From positions 10,416,413 to 10,480,412 of the forward strand of contig JAJEKV010000003.1 in assembly GCA_021234155.1 (NCBI GenBank): a stretch of 64,000 bases of DNA, read 5' to 3'. The first letter of the stretch is position 1, and each line of letters starts with the position of its first letter. A model generated the notes under the pieces. It was given only the letters and a program-made list of their open reading frames with translations. It searched no databases and had not been told where the DNA came from. Shown piece by piece: positions 22,830 through 34,189 of the stretch. Made by a program: the position numbers and the translations under genes. Origin of the DNA: Isoetes taiwanensis. Its lineage: Eukaryota > Streptophyta > Lycopodiopsida > Isoetales > Isoetaceae.

Positions 22830-24429
22830 ACTTAAACAACCATATTCGATTTCTTTGTACTAGCTTATACAACACCCAGTTTCATCCACTCATGAGCGAT
22901 GTGTTTCACGAGCGTTGTAAATATTGGCCAGTGTCATGTTGGAACCATAGGTATACTCGTGGCATATTTTGACAACGTGTTAAAACCATGGCGCCAATAA
23001 TTTTTGAGGTCTTCGGAAAAATTCTAACATGACAGAGATGGTTGTTTCATTGGAAACTTTTCAAATCATATTGAATGTGTTTTGTAATAACCCAAATAGA
23101 AAGTTTTGTACCTCACGAGGCATTGTTAGTTAGTACTGCATAGGTAATCTTAACAACCACTATGTAGGATCTTTCGAGAAGACTAAGAAGATACTTTTAG
23201 GCACCCAATAATGTCTACATGTTACACTATTCAATGATATGATAGATTATTACGATGTGGGTAAAAACATCCATGAAATGCCTCCATGTCTTGAAAAATC
23301 TTGTCAAATTTCGTGGAGAATAATATAAAAAACTTGAATACCAAAACTTACAGCTCCGAGAAGTCAGCTAATTGTTTGTATTACTTGCAAAAATCTCGAA
23401 TTAGCGCCATCCGGGATTGGCAACATGCTGTTGTGTGCTTGCCATCACCAACACATGAATTCATAGTAGAAAAGAATGGTATCTTGCTTGAGCATCATAC
23501 TTATTGTTTGGGCCATTTGGTCGCTCTGGGATTCAGATGGATTGGTTGACTCTCCCAAGTGCAGCCTTCTTCTGGCCCTGCATTTTAGTTCCTTATGGCT
23601 ATGACATTGAAGCTTCAATAAACGCACTGCCAGATTTTCCTTAGAGACATAACAAAATAGGGTGTTAGTCTTCTTACCATTCAGTTGGAATCTTTATGTT
23701 TCGTTTCGAGTTTTCGCCTGCCGGGATTGGGGCATGGATTGATGCTCCATGGAAAAAAGGGGCATCATGGGATGGGGGCATTGGATGATATGATAGTGGC
23801 TTATATATACGGCGCTCGATATTTATACAATATGATTTAGAGCGAAAAAATTGTAGAGCTTTGTCATGTGTATCGCTTCCAACGACCGAGATGAGTGGCT
23901 GAGATTGTGGCCCAAGTCTTACGATCCATTTGGCCTTAGTTTAACGACTGCTATTAACATCCAAGATTGATCCCCGCATTGTGTTGTTTTGGGTCGCTTC
24001 TATCTCCCTGCATCCCTTCTAATCATGTCTATTTCCGGTAACTGCAAACGAAGGGCGACATCTTTCCCAGTTGGGTGGGTCATTCGACCTTTGGTTGGGG
24101 TCTTTAGATAGACCTTGCTAATGACCTATAGGCTGTAGATAGATGGTGATGTCGCAACAACAAAGCATTGCCAATATTTCAAAGCCTATCGGTATATATT
24201 GAGTAAAAAAGAGCAGATAAATAAAATATATGGTGAGGAATTGAAAATAATAATTTTCACTTGTCACTTGTGATAAAGCAATATTGTATTCAACGGCTGG
24301 GGTGAATATCAGATTGCGATCCTCATCCTTTCACCTTATTGGCCCTGAAAGTAACGACTGAGATTAAAGGGGCAAATCGTGATCCGCACCATTTTGATTT
24401 TGCACAAAATCCCCGCCATTTTGTTTTTG

Positions 24430-24577
24430 CCTTGCCGCCATGTGCTCTGCCTTCTCTCCCCTCCTCTTTGCCGCCATGTTCTCTGCCTTCTCTCCCCTCC
24501 TCTTTCCCTTCTGTTTCTCGATTCTCTTCCTTCATATTCTTGATCTTCGTGAGTGGCTATGGCGGCAGCATTTTTGG
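24430..24577 (+). other. Possible captured 5' UTR and first mini-exon
   Basis: A CT-rich stretch with a 36-bp tandem duplication (tctgccttctctcccctcct) precedes gctATGGCGGCAGCATTTTTGG at 24,559, which meets a perfect donor gtaagt at 24,578. CT-rich leader, strong ATGGCG context and donor are the usual start of a plant nuclear gene. No downstream exon could be joined, so this may be a gene piece picked up by the CACTA element. Weak evidence. Confidence 0.3.
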
Positions 24578-25274
24578 GTAAGTTTTTGTCTACAACAGAG
24601 CAAGGCCGGTGGAGTAGTGACGGATTTGTGGATATGCAGACCGGATTTACAGCTATATGGTCGGAGTAGCTATGTGGCGGGTATGCATAAAAGCGAAATA
24701 CAAGGCGTTTGAATGGATCGTGGAATTCTTTTGTTTGATTCAAGTGCGTATCTGCTGTGTTCCTAGCATTTCACAAAAAGAGGTTCTGTAATCATGCTCT
24801 ATCTAATTCTTGTTATCTCTAATTCGAGCTCTTGCAAAAGAGTTGGGTAATATTTTAATTGCTTGAAGTTTTAGATTAGATGCGGGGGTTAGTTGCCCTG
24901 TACTATGGATCTTGGCTGGGTCTTATGGTTTTGCACGGAGGCCCGAATTTACATAATTCTGGCTGGCTGTAGAAAAGCATGGCATGTATGGGCTCCCCGG
25001 GTAATTTGTGAGATGCAAAGCGGGACCACTGCGGATGGTGAATCAAGACAAAACTTTTACATCTGCCTCTTTTCGCCATAGCTTCGATTCGGTTGAAGCT
25101 ATAGGCTGCCATATCTAGACCCATTTAGTTACGCTATGGCTATGCTTTACGGCAAGGCTAGGATGCTCAAGAAAGTTATGGCCATAGCTACGGTTCTTAA
25201 GAGATGAAGATTTTCACCATAAAAAGGAACAAAGAAACACTCTGTTGGCGGCATCACCAAAATCACGACAACCC

Positions 25275-25400
25275 TTTTCACGATATCCGATTTCATCCAT
25301 ACGCTTACATTTCTTACCATTTTCACGATATCCGATTTCATCCATACCTTACATTTCTTGCCTTTGTCATCCATACGCTTACATTTCTTGCCTTTGTCGT
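25275..25400. repeat. Minisatellite-like repeats
   Basis: cacgatatccgatttcatcc occurs twice and atacgcttacatttcttgcc-like units three times within 125 bp. Further right, a pair of 55-bp repeats (ttgaatgtttgagattaagt at about 25,648; ttcaatgtttgagtttaagt at about 25,759) ends gcatttgctgtaaa. Confidence 0.75.
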
Positions 25401-25859
25401 AATGCAACCTTAGGTTTCTATTTGCAAATAAGGGAGGCCGAGATATTAATGCGTGTTAACGGAGGCGATTATCGGCCAATACCCCTATATGGAAACCGAA
25501 CCCGATTAGGTCGAATCGGTGGGTGCCCCAATTGAAACTATTGATAGAAACATGGTGGCCCGACTCTGCGATTTGGATCCGGAAGCATAAGTAGAGCCGC
25601 GAGATCTTGAAGACACCACGGTGATGGACATCCGGATTGTGTTTTATTTGAATGTTTGAGATTAAGTAATAGTGCATTTGCTGTAAAACTTCCAATTTGA
25701 ACTTGGAATTTTTCTAGTCTATTCCCATTGCTACAGCAACCATCGATTGTGATTTATTTCAATGTTTGAGTTTAAGTGATAGTGCATTTGCTGTAAAGCT
25801 TCCAGATGTTTCCAAGTATTAATAATTAAAATAATAATTCATCGATTGAAATAATAATT

Positions 25860-26650
25860 TCTCAACATGTTTTTTTTTCTATTAACGATGTCTTTTATTG
25901 AAAAAACAACACTTTGAAAATATTTTTGTTTCTAAAAACCACATGTGGATTTTATGTGTGTAAAACAATACTCGAAAACAACACCTATTATTGAAAATCA
26001 CATTTTTCTTCTTAAAACCACATATCATTTTTCAAGGAAACCAACACTTGAAAACAATATAGTTAAAAAAAAAACTAGAAAACTACGTGTAGTTTCTAGC
26101 AAAGTCGGACAAAATTCTATACGTAGTTTTTCAGTGTTGTTTTTTCTGCAAAATAATAGTTTGAAACAACATGTGTATTTTTAGGTTTTATTAAGAACCA
26201 CATGTATATTCTTCAAGAACCCAACACTTGAAAACAATATAGTTAAAAAGAAAAACTAGAAAACTACGTGTAGTTTCTAGCAAAGTCGGACAAAATTCTA
26301 TACATAGTTTTTTAGTGTTGTTTTTCTGCAAAATAACAGTTAAAAACAACATGTGTATTTTAGGTTCTATTAAGAACCACATGTATATTCTTCAGGAAAG
26401 CAACACCTGAAAACTACAGCTACTCTACAAAAACAACATGTAGAAACATATGTAATTCCTACGTGTAGATAATTTTGACAAAACTCTATGCGTAGACTTT
26501 TGGCAACAAAAACTACATGTATAAAAATTTTGCTAAAAACTACACGTCATTTCTAGCAAATCCGGACAAAAAACAACACGTAGTTTTTTGGTGTTGTTTT
26601 TTTGCAAAAAAGACACTGAAAAACAACATGTGGACCCAGTTTTGGGGTGG
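25860..26650. repeat. CACTA subterminal repeats, right
   Basis: A unit of about 180 bp is present twice (26,032-26,212; 26,213-26,395), containing aactacgtgtagtttctagc, aaagtcggacaaaattctat, a ttttctgcaaaataa step and acaacatgtgtattt. Shorter copies continue to the right end (actacacgtcatttctagca near 26,540). Motifs acatgtg and acgtgtag dominate. Confidence 0.82.
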
Positions 26651-26656
26651 TAGTGA

Positions 26657-26923
26657 AACCTCTTTATTTTCAAGGGCCATAGAGCCCCTGATGCTCAAGT
26701 GCTTATTGAAGCTAAGCAACGCATTGTCAAAGTGTATATATCTTCCTCCGTAAAGGATGAAGTGAAGAATCGTATTTGGGTACACTATCTCCAAATTAAC
26801 ACTTATATGTAACTCATTTACATGTTGTGTGCTGTAAGGTGGCGGGTGGTTTTGCTCTGTGGACAATTCCTCCACTGGGTTTTCAGTCCCCATCTCATTG
26901 CTTTCGTTTCGATGGCGTCCTTC

Positions 26924-26952
<29 letters not shown>
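26657..26952 (+). pseudogene. LINE ORF2 C-terminus and poly(A) end, 3' half
   Basis: Continuation of 15,785-16,169 across the CACTA element. Begins ctctttattttcaagggcca and encodes the last about 50 residues of ORF2 up to a stop near 26,812. A 3' UTR follows (ggtggcgggtggttttgctc) and a run of 29 A (26,924-26,952). The expected target duplication after the tail is reduced to gggaagaa, apparently overrun by tail expansion. Confidence 0.8.
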
Positions 26953-26955
<3 letters not shown>

Positions 26956-27810
26956 AAGAAGCCCCTCCCTCGCACGGAAACAATTCAAAGAGAATAAAGG
27001 TGCTGGCGAGAAGAGAAAAAGCGCCGATGAGACGTTGATGCAGAACCGCACCTAAAATAGCGAACTCCCAACCAGAAAGGGCATGCGCTGCATGCATGCA
27101 CACAAGACATGCATGCTCGCCCCATTCTAAAATGTCAATCTGATGTCTCGGATTGATGGGATTGTCTTTATAAAGATCCACAAAACGGACGATAAGTTTC
27201 AATAAAAGAGCATTTTAGATGTATTTTTTACTCGAAAAAACAAGATGGGACAGTTTGAGATTTAGGCCTATATGAGTCTCAAAATGCATGTTTCATTCAT
27301 CTTCTTTACATAGATTACCTACCCAGTCCCACGAGTTGCACAACTCGATTGGCAATTTAGATGTATTTTTTTAGTAAAAAACCAACCGAAGATGGGAGAG
27401 TTTGAGATTTAAAGGATCTATATGGAAGTGAGAATTTTAAAGGCATGTCAGTTCTACAGAAAGTTGTAACTTCCATTGATCACCTAATTCCAAACTCTTC
27501 CTTGCCTCCTAGCCCCGATAAATATGCGGATTATGCCACCTGGCTTACCCACAAAAATGTAACGAGAGGCACGAAATGTTTCATGTCCTAATTTTTTGAT
27601 CTACAAGAGAAATGGGGTCCAGTGTACCTACAACTTTCTTCGTTTCTTTCTAAAGTTGCCCTTGCCAGTCAGGTAAGAGTGCATTGGCGCTCCATTAGTC
27701 TTAAAAGCCCTTTTAGTTGTAATAAAAAACCAGTCATGTATTTTATCTCACAATTTTTTCAATCCACAGAATTTCCTGTTCAATCCCATATGAGCTCTTT
27801 GGTCTTGGTG
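26953..27810. repeat. Composite repeat, unit D flank
   Basis: Matches 56,192-57,050. The first part (26,989-27,171) repeats 15,431-15,612, so the LINE lies between direct repeats of about 180 bp. The piece near 27,280-27,350 resembles 14,845-14,925 (tgtttcattcatcttcttta...). A short open frame from 27,622 is conserved in both copies but not recognised. Confidence 0.6.
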
Positions 27811-28540
27811 GAAATAGATAAAGATAAAAATTTTAACGTCCGCTGGAAGCTCTCCGAGCTTATGGGACGAAACAATACAAAGGGCGTAAGCCCAAACTAG
27901 GACTCAAACCCCAACCCAAAAGCAAAGAAAGGGCATAAGCCCAGACAGAAGAAGACATGGGAACTAAACCCCTTACAGAACATAGCAACTACTAAAGCAA
28001 AACCAAATATAACAAAACCAAGACGTGGGTAGGCAATTAAGAATACCCCAACCAAGGGTTGGTAGGCCACTGGTCGAAAATAAGTTCTGAGCCTCCCCGA
28101 TAAACTGCCCATTTTTGCTGGAGCCTCGCCTCTCGAACCTTGCATAGCTCATCACGCCGTCGAGTTAACTGAACTGCAGAGAGGTCCTCTTGCACCGAAA
28201 AGAGAGTGCCCTTCAAGTGGCTCCCATGCTGTAACACATACAACCTATCCCGGGATGTTGAAAAATGTACCAGAAGATGGCGTGGCCTATCAGGCCGGTG
28301 GGTACCCACTCTTTGGGCAAAGATAAAAGTTAGTGGGCTCACGAATATGCATGATGTCCGTAAGAAGTGTGCAACTACATCGGTATGTGAACGGACGGGC
28401 ATCTCCACGGACCCCGACGTAGGCGCAGTTCAAGTGCCGATTGCCCGGGCGGGAGGTCGAACCCGAGCAATAGAGGCTAAATAATTGCTCTAAACAAATG
28501 CATGAAAGTAACCCAAGACAAGGTGCTATCAAAGCTGATA
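27811..28540 (-). mobile_element. ORF1-only retroelement, subfamily 2 (unit D)
   Basis: On the minus strand: ORF1 RRM start (RHLNCAYVG), DVVAHF, AQRVGTHRPDRPRHLLVHF, VLQHGSHLKGTLFSVQEDL, RRRDELCKVREARLQQKW, DQWPTNPWLGYS and stop at 28,037. The 3' UTR has GGGC-TTAT-GCCC and GGGC-TTAC-GCCC hairpins, then aagctctccgagctt (27,847-27,861, a perfect stem), ggacgttaaaattt and a gataaa-type tail at 27,811-27,829. One frameshift near 28,350. The 5' boundary is not defined. Same family as 57,051-57,770, and the uninterrupted form of what the hAT-type element splits in A and C. Confidence 0.75.
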
Positions 28541-28734
28541 GGCAAGTTTGTAGAGAATCAGCCTAAGCATTGGGCCAAGAGTTAAAAAGATGGTCCTCTT
28601 AGTGAAGGTTATTATAATTCCGCAGAAGTTATATCAATGGGTTGTGCACAACAATGTATTTGGTGTGCAAGCAGCTATGTTATTACTTGGAACATTAACG
28701 TGCGAGATAGTAAATCATTTTATATATGATCTCC
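28541..28734. repeat. Module M, left of the full-length ORF1 element
   Basis: Matches 2,490-2,669, 11,610-11,803 and 57,777-57,970. It ends tatatatgatctcc, directly followed in copies A-C by ttaaggaattc, so the next 1.73 kb are an insertion. Confidence 0.75.
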
Positions 28735-30461
28735 ATTATGCTAGGTCTTCCCACCGCCTAAGGTTTTCCTTAGCCACCCCCTAACCATCTAGGCGCCTTC
28801 CGGTGATCAACACAAGCGACAAACGGCAAGAACACACACAAAACGCGGCATCACGCATCCGATCTGATGCGCTCGGACTAATCTACCAAAGACCGCCCGG
28901 CGTTAGATCCCAGCTCAACTTCTCTGCCATGCCAGGTATTCGTGTTGCTTAGTCATGTCATGATCCTTTTCTTTCCGGTTCTGAGATTTAGCTCTTGGCA
29001 CAAGCTTCTGTCAAGACCTTTCCCAACCCCAAATTTGGCCCGGCCCACAGCCACGACTTGACTAGCCATCGATTCCTGCAACAACAACCACAACGACCCG
29101 GCAACAGTATCCTGCGCTTCTTTCTCAGTTCGATTCCCATTCCGATTTTCCAAGTCGGCCCCTGGCTGTGCCAACAAACTCACTTCACATTAAGTCTAAT
29201 ATCGGCTGCGTCCAAATCCTGCCTTTCTTTGCCTCTTCTTCTTTGGTTCTTTTGCTCTAGATTGGCCCTCAATCTTCCTCTACTAGAGTTTTCACACGGT
29301 TCTTTTGCCGAAAGGGGCGTTCCTTGTTCATAATTGGTATATACACATTTCAATTTGATCGGTATCCAGGTGCTTTGTCTTTTGCTTGGATCTCTAGGTT
29401 GCATCACTTTGGGCTCTTTAGATTGGCTTTCGGGGTCTTTATATGGCGAAGCGTAGTCAGCGCCGCCGTAACTTCACTGGTGTGGAACTTCTCCATGTCA
29501 CATGGCTTGAACATTTCCGCTTCGAGTCGATCTCATACATCAAGCCGCGCCTCACTTCAGGCAAGGATCCTTCGCTCTTGCCCTCATCGGACCAAGATCT
29601 TCTTACGGACACCTTGCGGGAATGCATCTCTTGCAGGCCCGACGATTTCCTTGAAGGTAAGCTTTTGTTCCGGATACTAAATTTGCTTTAGTCTGCCATC
29701 TTGGAGGCGATGTTGAAACCACAGACCCTCGAGGCGCATGCACTGGCGGACGGGTGCAAGCGAGAGGCTCGGAGGGATAACGGTGTGGAGATGACGGATA
29801 AAGATCGGGGTGGCATGCAAGCACATGATCATAGTGGCATCTTGGGATAAGGACCATGGGAGCATGCGGCGGCAGAAATTCACTTTCGGACAACAATGGA
29901 CAAAAGCTTGAATTTGCGCGTCGTAGGCATGCGGGAGGCAAATCCGCCTTGGATGTAGAAGAGGCAGCCAACTTCTTCCGCGGATGTTATGCACATTGAG
30001 AGGCCGCCATTGTTACGGCCGCGGGGTTGGGGCTCGGAGGCCGAGGCAAACCCGCCATATCATCGTCGGTTCAATAGCCCACGGGGCCGGGTTGTATGTT
30101 CTTGACATGGAAGTCATTTAAAGACACCCACTTCTCGGTTCAAGAAGATCTCTCTCGCTCCGGTGACGGGGCGGCGAATTGTTGTGTAGAGTCGCGAGAG
30201 GCTCGGCTGCTGCAAAAGTGGGCGATGTATCGAGGAGAATGCGGCAATCATCCAGAGACCGGTGGCCCCGAACCCATGGCTTGGGTACACTTAGCTCATG
30301 TGCACGCGTGCTTAGATACTTATTATCATTTTTGTTGTGTTTTTCTTATGTTGATATTCTTCACTCTTTTTTATTTCTTGTCATCGGGCTCCGCCCCATC
30401 TTTTGTATTGGGTCCCATAACCCGATTGGGTTCTCAGCGGACGTTAAAATTTCTATCTATC
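28735..30461 (+). mobile_element. Full-length ORF1-only non-LTR element, subfamily 3
   Basis: Precisely inserted between gatctcc and ttaaggaattc (joined in copies A, B and C). It has about 700 bp of 5' UTR rich in short CT runs, an ORF1 from 29,443, a 3' UTR with GGGC-TCC-GCCC (30,386-30,396) and AACCC/GGGTT (30,419-30,432) hairpins, gcggacgttaaaattt and a (ctat)n tail. No endonuclease or reverse transcriptase frame fits in 1.73 kb. I see no target duplication. The twin at 57,971-59,678 occupies the same site, so this insertion predates the unit duplication. Confidence 0.8.
29443..30294 (+). pseudogene. L1-ORF1-like protein gene of the element (broken)
   Basis: Starts MAKRSQRRRNFTGVELLHV (basic N-terminus). 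After frameshifts near 29,660 and 29,845 it continues with an acidic linker (VEMTDKD), KSLNLRVVGM (first RRM strand), an ANFF helix, then a badly altered core near 30,000-30,090, HFSVQEDLS, EARLLQKWAMYRG and a stop at 30,292. In L1 elements this protein is an RNA chaperone that coats the element's RNA. A coiled coil is not evident in the N-terminal part. This copy has more frame breaks than 58,684-59,517, many at positions where the twin has cag or ctg. Confidence 0.7.
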
Positions 30462-32078
30462 TTAAGGAATTCTTTTTTATTGGATTGCAGTAGCTTAGAT
30501 GTTAGCATGTTTGAACCGAATGACACATGATGAAAATATAATTCATGATGCATTATAACCATGCATAAACTTTTGTTGCTTCTTGATATGCTATGGGGAG
30601 TTTTGCCATTATAATATCACGTTATAAATATTTCTTTGCATTCGTGTACATTTAAATTCCTCTTTGAGTTTTTTTTTACAAGGTATATTCAAGTATTTTT
30701 GTTAGCAATGCAAATAGATGTTATGTTTAAGGATTTGAATGTGTGACTTTTATGTGCCGCGATTTTTCACTTCTAATCGCTATCCGCATCCTAATTTTTC
30801 CTTTGACAAAAATAAAAAATGTCTATGGACCGTTGATTTCGTCATTCAACAAAAAAAAGGTATGTACATGTGTCAAGGTTAGCTTCGAGGCCTCGCCTGA
30901 ACCATAGAGGAAAAAAGCAAAGAAGAATAGAAATGAAGAAGTATGGAGAAGCCCAAGAGCAATTGGATGAATCTCCCGGCACGATCCCATTTCTTGTAAA
31001 CAAGAAAATTGCGGTTCATTGCATGCATTGTTGATTAACTCCTATGAGTTTTCTATGTTACTTAATTTCTCTGATTCACGGTTCTTAAGGAGGTCCAAAT
31101 CCTAGGAATTTGCCATGGCGAATGGAACCTTGCCTTCTACCGCTAAATTTTAGGCCTTTTCATATCGGCTTTGATGTTGTCTTTGCTTTCGATGAAATCC
31201 GGCTTTCTATTTAAAAGTGGCCTCTATTTCTTGCAAATGTTGACTTCCAATAGTTGTAAATGTTTGGCAAGAAGGACATCTATTTCATCTCCAAATCCCT
31301 GAATAATATAATATCGCAACAAATTCAACATTTCATGAATCGCGAACAACATAATTTATCGCCCGTACTTTATCTAGGAGAAAACGTAGGCTCATGTAGA
31401 TCTGAGACTATACAAACAAGGGAATGTTATCTCCAAAATATACACATAAACACCTATCAACCATGCACACATGTTCACATATAGAAGGAACATCGACTTG
31501 AAGAATAACTTAAAAGGAGCTTGATTGCATATATATTTTAATTGCGGTATCTGAATGAATATTTTTTCTAGGCAAACGTTTCTCAAGCTTTTACAAATGG
31601 AGAAAAGACTATGGATCTTTGGAAGGGTGGTGAATTGATGAGATAGGATAGGATCGAATAGTATGCTACTAAGATTTTGTATTAAACTCGGACAAGGTGT
31701 AAAATATAGCCATCCTCTAAAAGGTGCATTAGGTCTAAGACACGTATTTCATTGCATTAAAATAGAGTTGATATGCAAAGGCTTACTTTTTGAACTTTGT
31801 TGCAAGAAACAAAAATTCTTAGCATTCTTTATGAGCTGCATGAAACAAACATTTGGAAAATACATGTCCGCCTCGTTTTGAAGGAGATGATTCCGGCATT
31901 CATTCAAATCCGCGAGAACATTCATTGGTGGAAGATCAGTAGGTTCGGCGATTTCCCATCTGCTTGAAATGGTCTTCTTCATCCGCTCTGGCGGCGGCGG
32001 TAACAGATCGACCATCGAGATATTTGCCCCGATATAAATAGCACATTTTGCCCTAATCAATCAATATTTTGTTGCATT
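30462..32078. repeat. Module M, right of the ORF1 element (unit D)
   Basis: Matches 59,679-60,199 plus 61,633-62,612 and, in A-C, 2,670-4,200. D and E share about 170 bp (31,556-31,735; aggcaaacgtttctcaagct...) that A-C lack. No gene recognised. Similarity ends at 32,078 (gttgcattttg). Confidence 0.7.
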
Positions 32079-32258
32079 TTGGAGTCCGGCGGTTTCTAGA
32101 TGACTTCAAAAGCAAGAATATATAAATGTAAGTAATAGGTCATAAACTTGTCATTCGTTGTCTTTGTTAGAAGAATGGCGGCAAGCGTTTGGAGCGGCTG
32201 GTTTTTTTCGAGCATGCATATGGTCATGGATGGATGAAGGGCAAGCATGGCGGAGTTC

Positions 32259-32362
32259 CACAATCTCGTTCTTGGCCGCAGAACAAACACAAATGTAAGA
32301 AGGGAATTTCCACAATCTCGTTCTTGGCATAGAACAAACACAAATGTAAGAAGGGAATTTGG
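32259..32362. repeat. Tandem duplication, 52-bp unit
   Basis: Two units cacaatctcgttcttggccg... and cacaatctcgttcttggcat..., both with agaacaaacacaaatgtaag and aagggaattt; a third partial unit (gtaagaagggagttt) follows. Unique to this locus. Confidence 0.88.
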
Positions 32363-32479
32363 GCGGAATGTAAGAAGGGAGTTTGAGCGAAAAGAGAAGA
32401 GAGGAATTTAGGCGAGAAGAAGAACACGTTCCACGGTTGGCCTTAAGAAAGAGGGTGTAAAATTCTGGAAAAGAGATGC

Positions 32480-33470
32480 TTAACGGACATTAGCGGCATG
32501 GATATTGACTTGGAGCGGTTACTGAAAAAGAAAGAAAAAGCAAAAGCGCCTAATCGGTGAAAAGGCCCGAGGTCTTTGGATGTTAAAGATGTTGGACAAC
32601 AAGTTGAGAAAGCTGAGGTGCTGGTTGAAGAGGAAGTTGCCAAGTCTACCACGATTGCAACTCTTGCTACTCGGGGGGGCGACATAACCCGACATTCTTT
32701 TTACGCTTTCGCACTTCTCGGAGCTCTGATCTTTGATTGAAGGGAATCTCAAAGTATGGAGCGCAATTACGGTGCTTGCACTCGAACCTTTGCAATGGGC
32801 TCGAGGGTGGAGCAATGTTAGTCCTCAATCTTCTTCTTTGTGGGTCTTACAAATCGGGGTTATAGTTTCGGTTCTACCACATCTACTCCGTTCTCTATCG
32901 ATGTTTCTCCACATGGTCAAGTGATGGCTCTAGGCCACTTGAAAGACTTCCTTTTGGTTGGATGTGAAGATGGCAGCACATTGGCATTTCAATACATCCA
33001 CCGCAACATCGCGAAGTTTATTTGGAAGCCAGCTTGTAGGGCACAAAGGAGCTGTTACATGTCTCACATCTACCGATTCTTTGGTTTGTTCCGGATCACA
33101 AGATAATTCCATCGAGTTTGGCGACCTTGCGATTGGCGGTGCATGTATGTTCTTGAGGGCACCCATTCCAAGCCCATATCGTCTTTGTTACTTTGGGACT
33201 CTTACCTCATCTCATCGCATTAGATGGTGATATCAAAGTTTGGATAACAACGGATGATGGTGTGCCCAAGATCTTGTGCTCACATTACGAGCCCTCGATA
33301 CTCCTCTCAAAATTTCTATATCAATGGATTTGCAACGGCGGTGCCTCGCCTCTTATGTTCCTATAGCGGCGGCACAATTCGAGTCTTCAATCTTCCAAGT
33401 CTTATGCGAGACCGGTCGCGATGTCAAGCGCCAAAGATATTCTTGCTTTCTATATAGCTGAAGCGGCTTG
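32480..33470 (+). pseudogene. CCCH/WD40 (ZFWD-like) protein pseudogene
   Basis: WD40-repeat coding remnant in shifting plus-strand frames: an N-terminal MDIDLERLLKKKEKAKA piece (32,500), NLKVWS (32,745), GQVMALGHLKDFLLVGCEDG (32,918), STLAFQY, LVGHKGAVTCL and LVCSGSQDNSIEF (about 33,030-33,115), DIKVW (33,232), and CSYSGGTIRVFNLPSL (33,355). This order and the CSY-GT-LPSL ending fit the plant ZFWD family (CCCH zinc finger plus WD40). No CCCH finger is visible here. No introns separate the blocks, so it may be a processed or element-carried copy. Several frameshifts; non-functional as read. Confidence 0.7.
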
Positions 33471-34035
33471 TTTTCAGCACATAAAATGGGATTGTCAGCG
33501 TTTGGCAACCTTCCATCTCCTTTCAACAATGATAGGAGACTACATCAACAAAGACATGATAAGGATATCTGCGTTGGGGTATGTGACATGCTTGTAAACA
33601 TTTCAAGTAGATAAGCTCTTCAATTTAAAAGGCGGAAAAATGTCTGGATAAAGGCGTTGAAAGAGCACGAGAAAAAATGTACAAAATGTGCGATGGAGCA
33701 TACGTAAAAATATCGGTGCCTTGCTGCAAAAGCGGTTGTAACATGCACAAACGACTTTGGTTATGTGCTGATATATCTTTGTAAATATCATGATGCTAGT
33801 GAATTTGCTAGCACTCATTTTGGAATTGAATATTGATCTAAATCTTCAAGTTCATTTGCGGTTATAGTCCTTTTTGTTGGTATTGCAAGAAACATGCATT
33901 TTGTAGTTGTAGCGGTATATTGTATATGCGAGGTTAAGGCATGGATGGAGAAAAAGGACATGGAAGCTTTACATTGAGAAGGCACTTGTAGAAGAGGAAG
34001 AGGCTGCTTTCAGTAAAGTTGTCGTTTAATTGGTG

Positions 34036-34079
34036 CATTAATGTGAAAAGTCAATCATTAATGTGAAAAGTCAATCATT
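34036..34079. repeat. 22-bp tandem duplication
   Basis: ttaatgtgaaaagtcaatca occurs twice back to back. It lies between the two host-like pseudogenes. Confidence 0.9.
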
Positions 34080-34189
34080 ATTTGGCGTGTCTAATTTTTT
34101 GTTTTGCGGAAAGCAAAGCAAAAGCCGGAAAGGAAACGTTTGAAAAAGCTAAGACTTAGATGCTAAATTGACATCTCCACTAGGTCATC

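Larger units (their letters stand above)
16170..26656. mobile_element. 10.49-kb non-autonomous CACTA (En/Spm) transposon
   Basis: Left end CACTACCACCCCAATTC at 16,170; right end ttttggggtggtagtg ending 26,656 is its inverted repeat. It is flanked by aaa on both sides (16,167-16,169; 26,657-26,659), the 3-bp duplication of CACTA elements. The undisturbed site agaagaaacctc is present at 55,876-55,887. Both ends carry the expected arrays of subterminal repeats. No TNP2-type transposase frame is visible, so it probably moved by trans-supplied enzyme. The interior holds a Ty1/copia fragment, tandem repeats, a foldback and a possible captured first exon. Stretches 18,961-19,570, 20,486-21,130, 22,830-24,430 and 25,803-25,860 show nothing I can name. 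Confidence 0.92.

Noticed and set aside
16170-26656. CACTA element as an autonomous transposon
   Set aside because: Despite its 10.5-kb length, no frame resembles TNP2 or TNPA; the only clear coding remnant inside is a Ty1/copia fragment.
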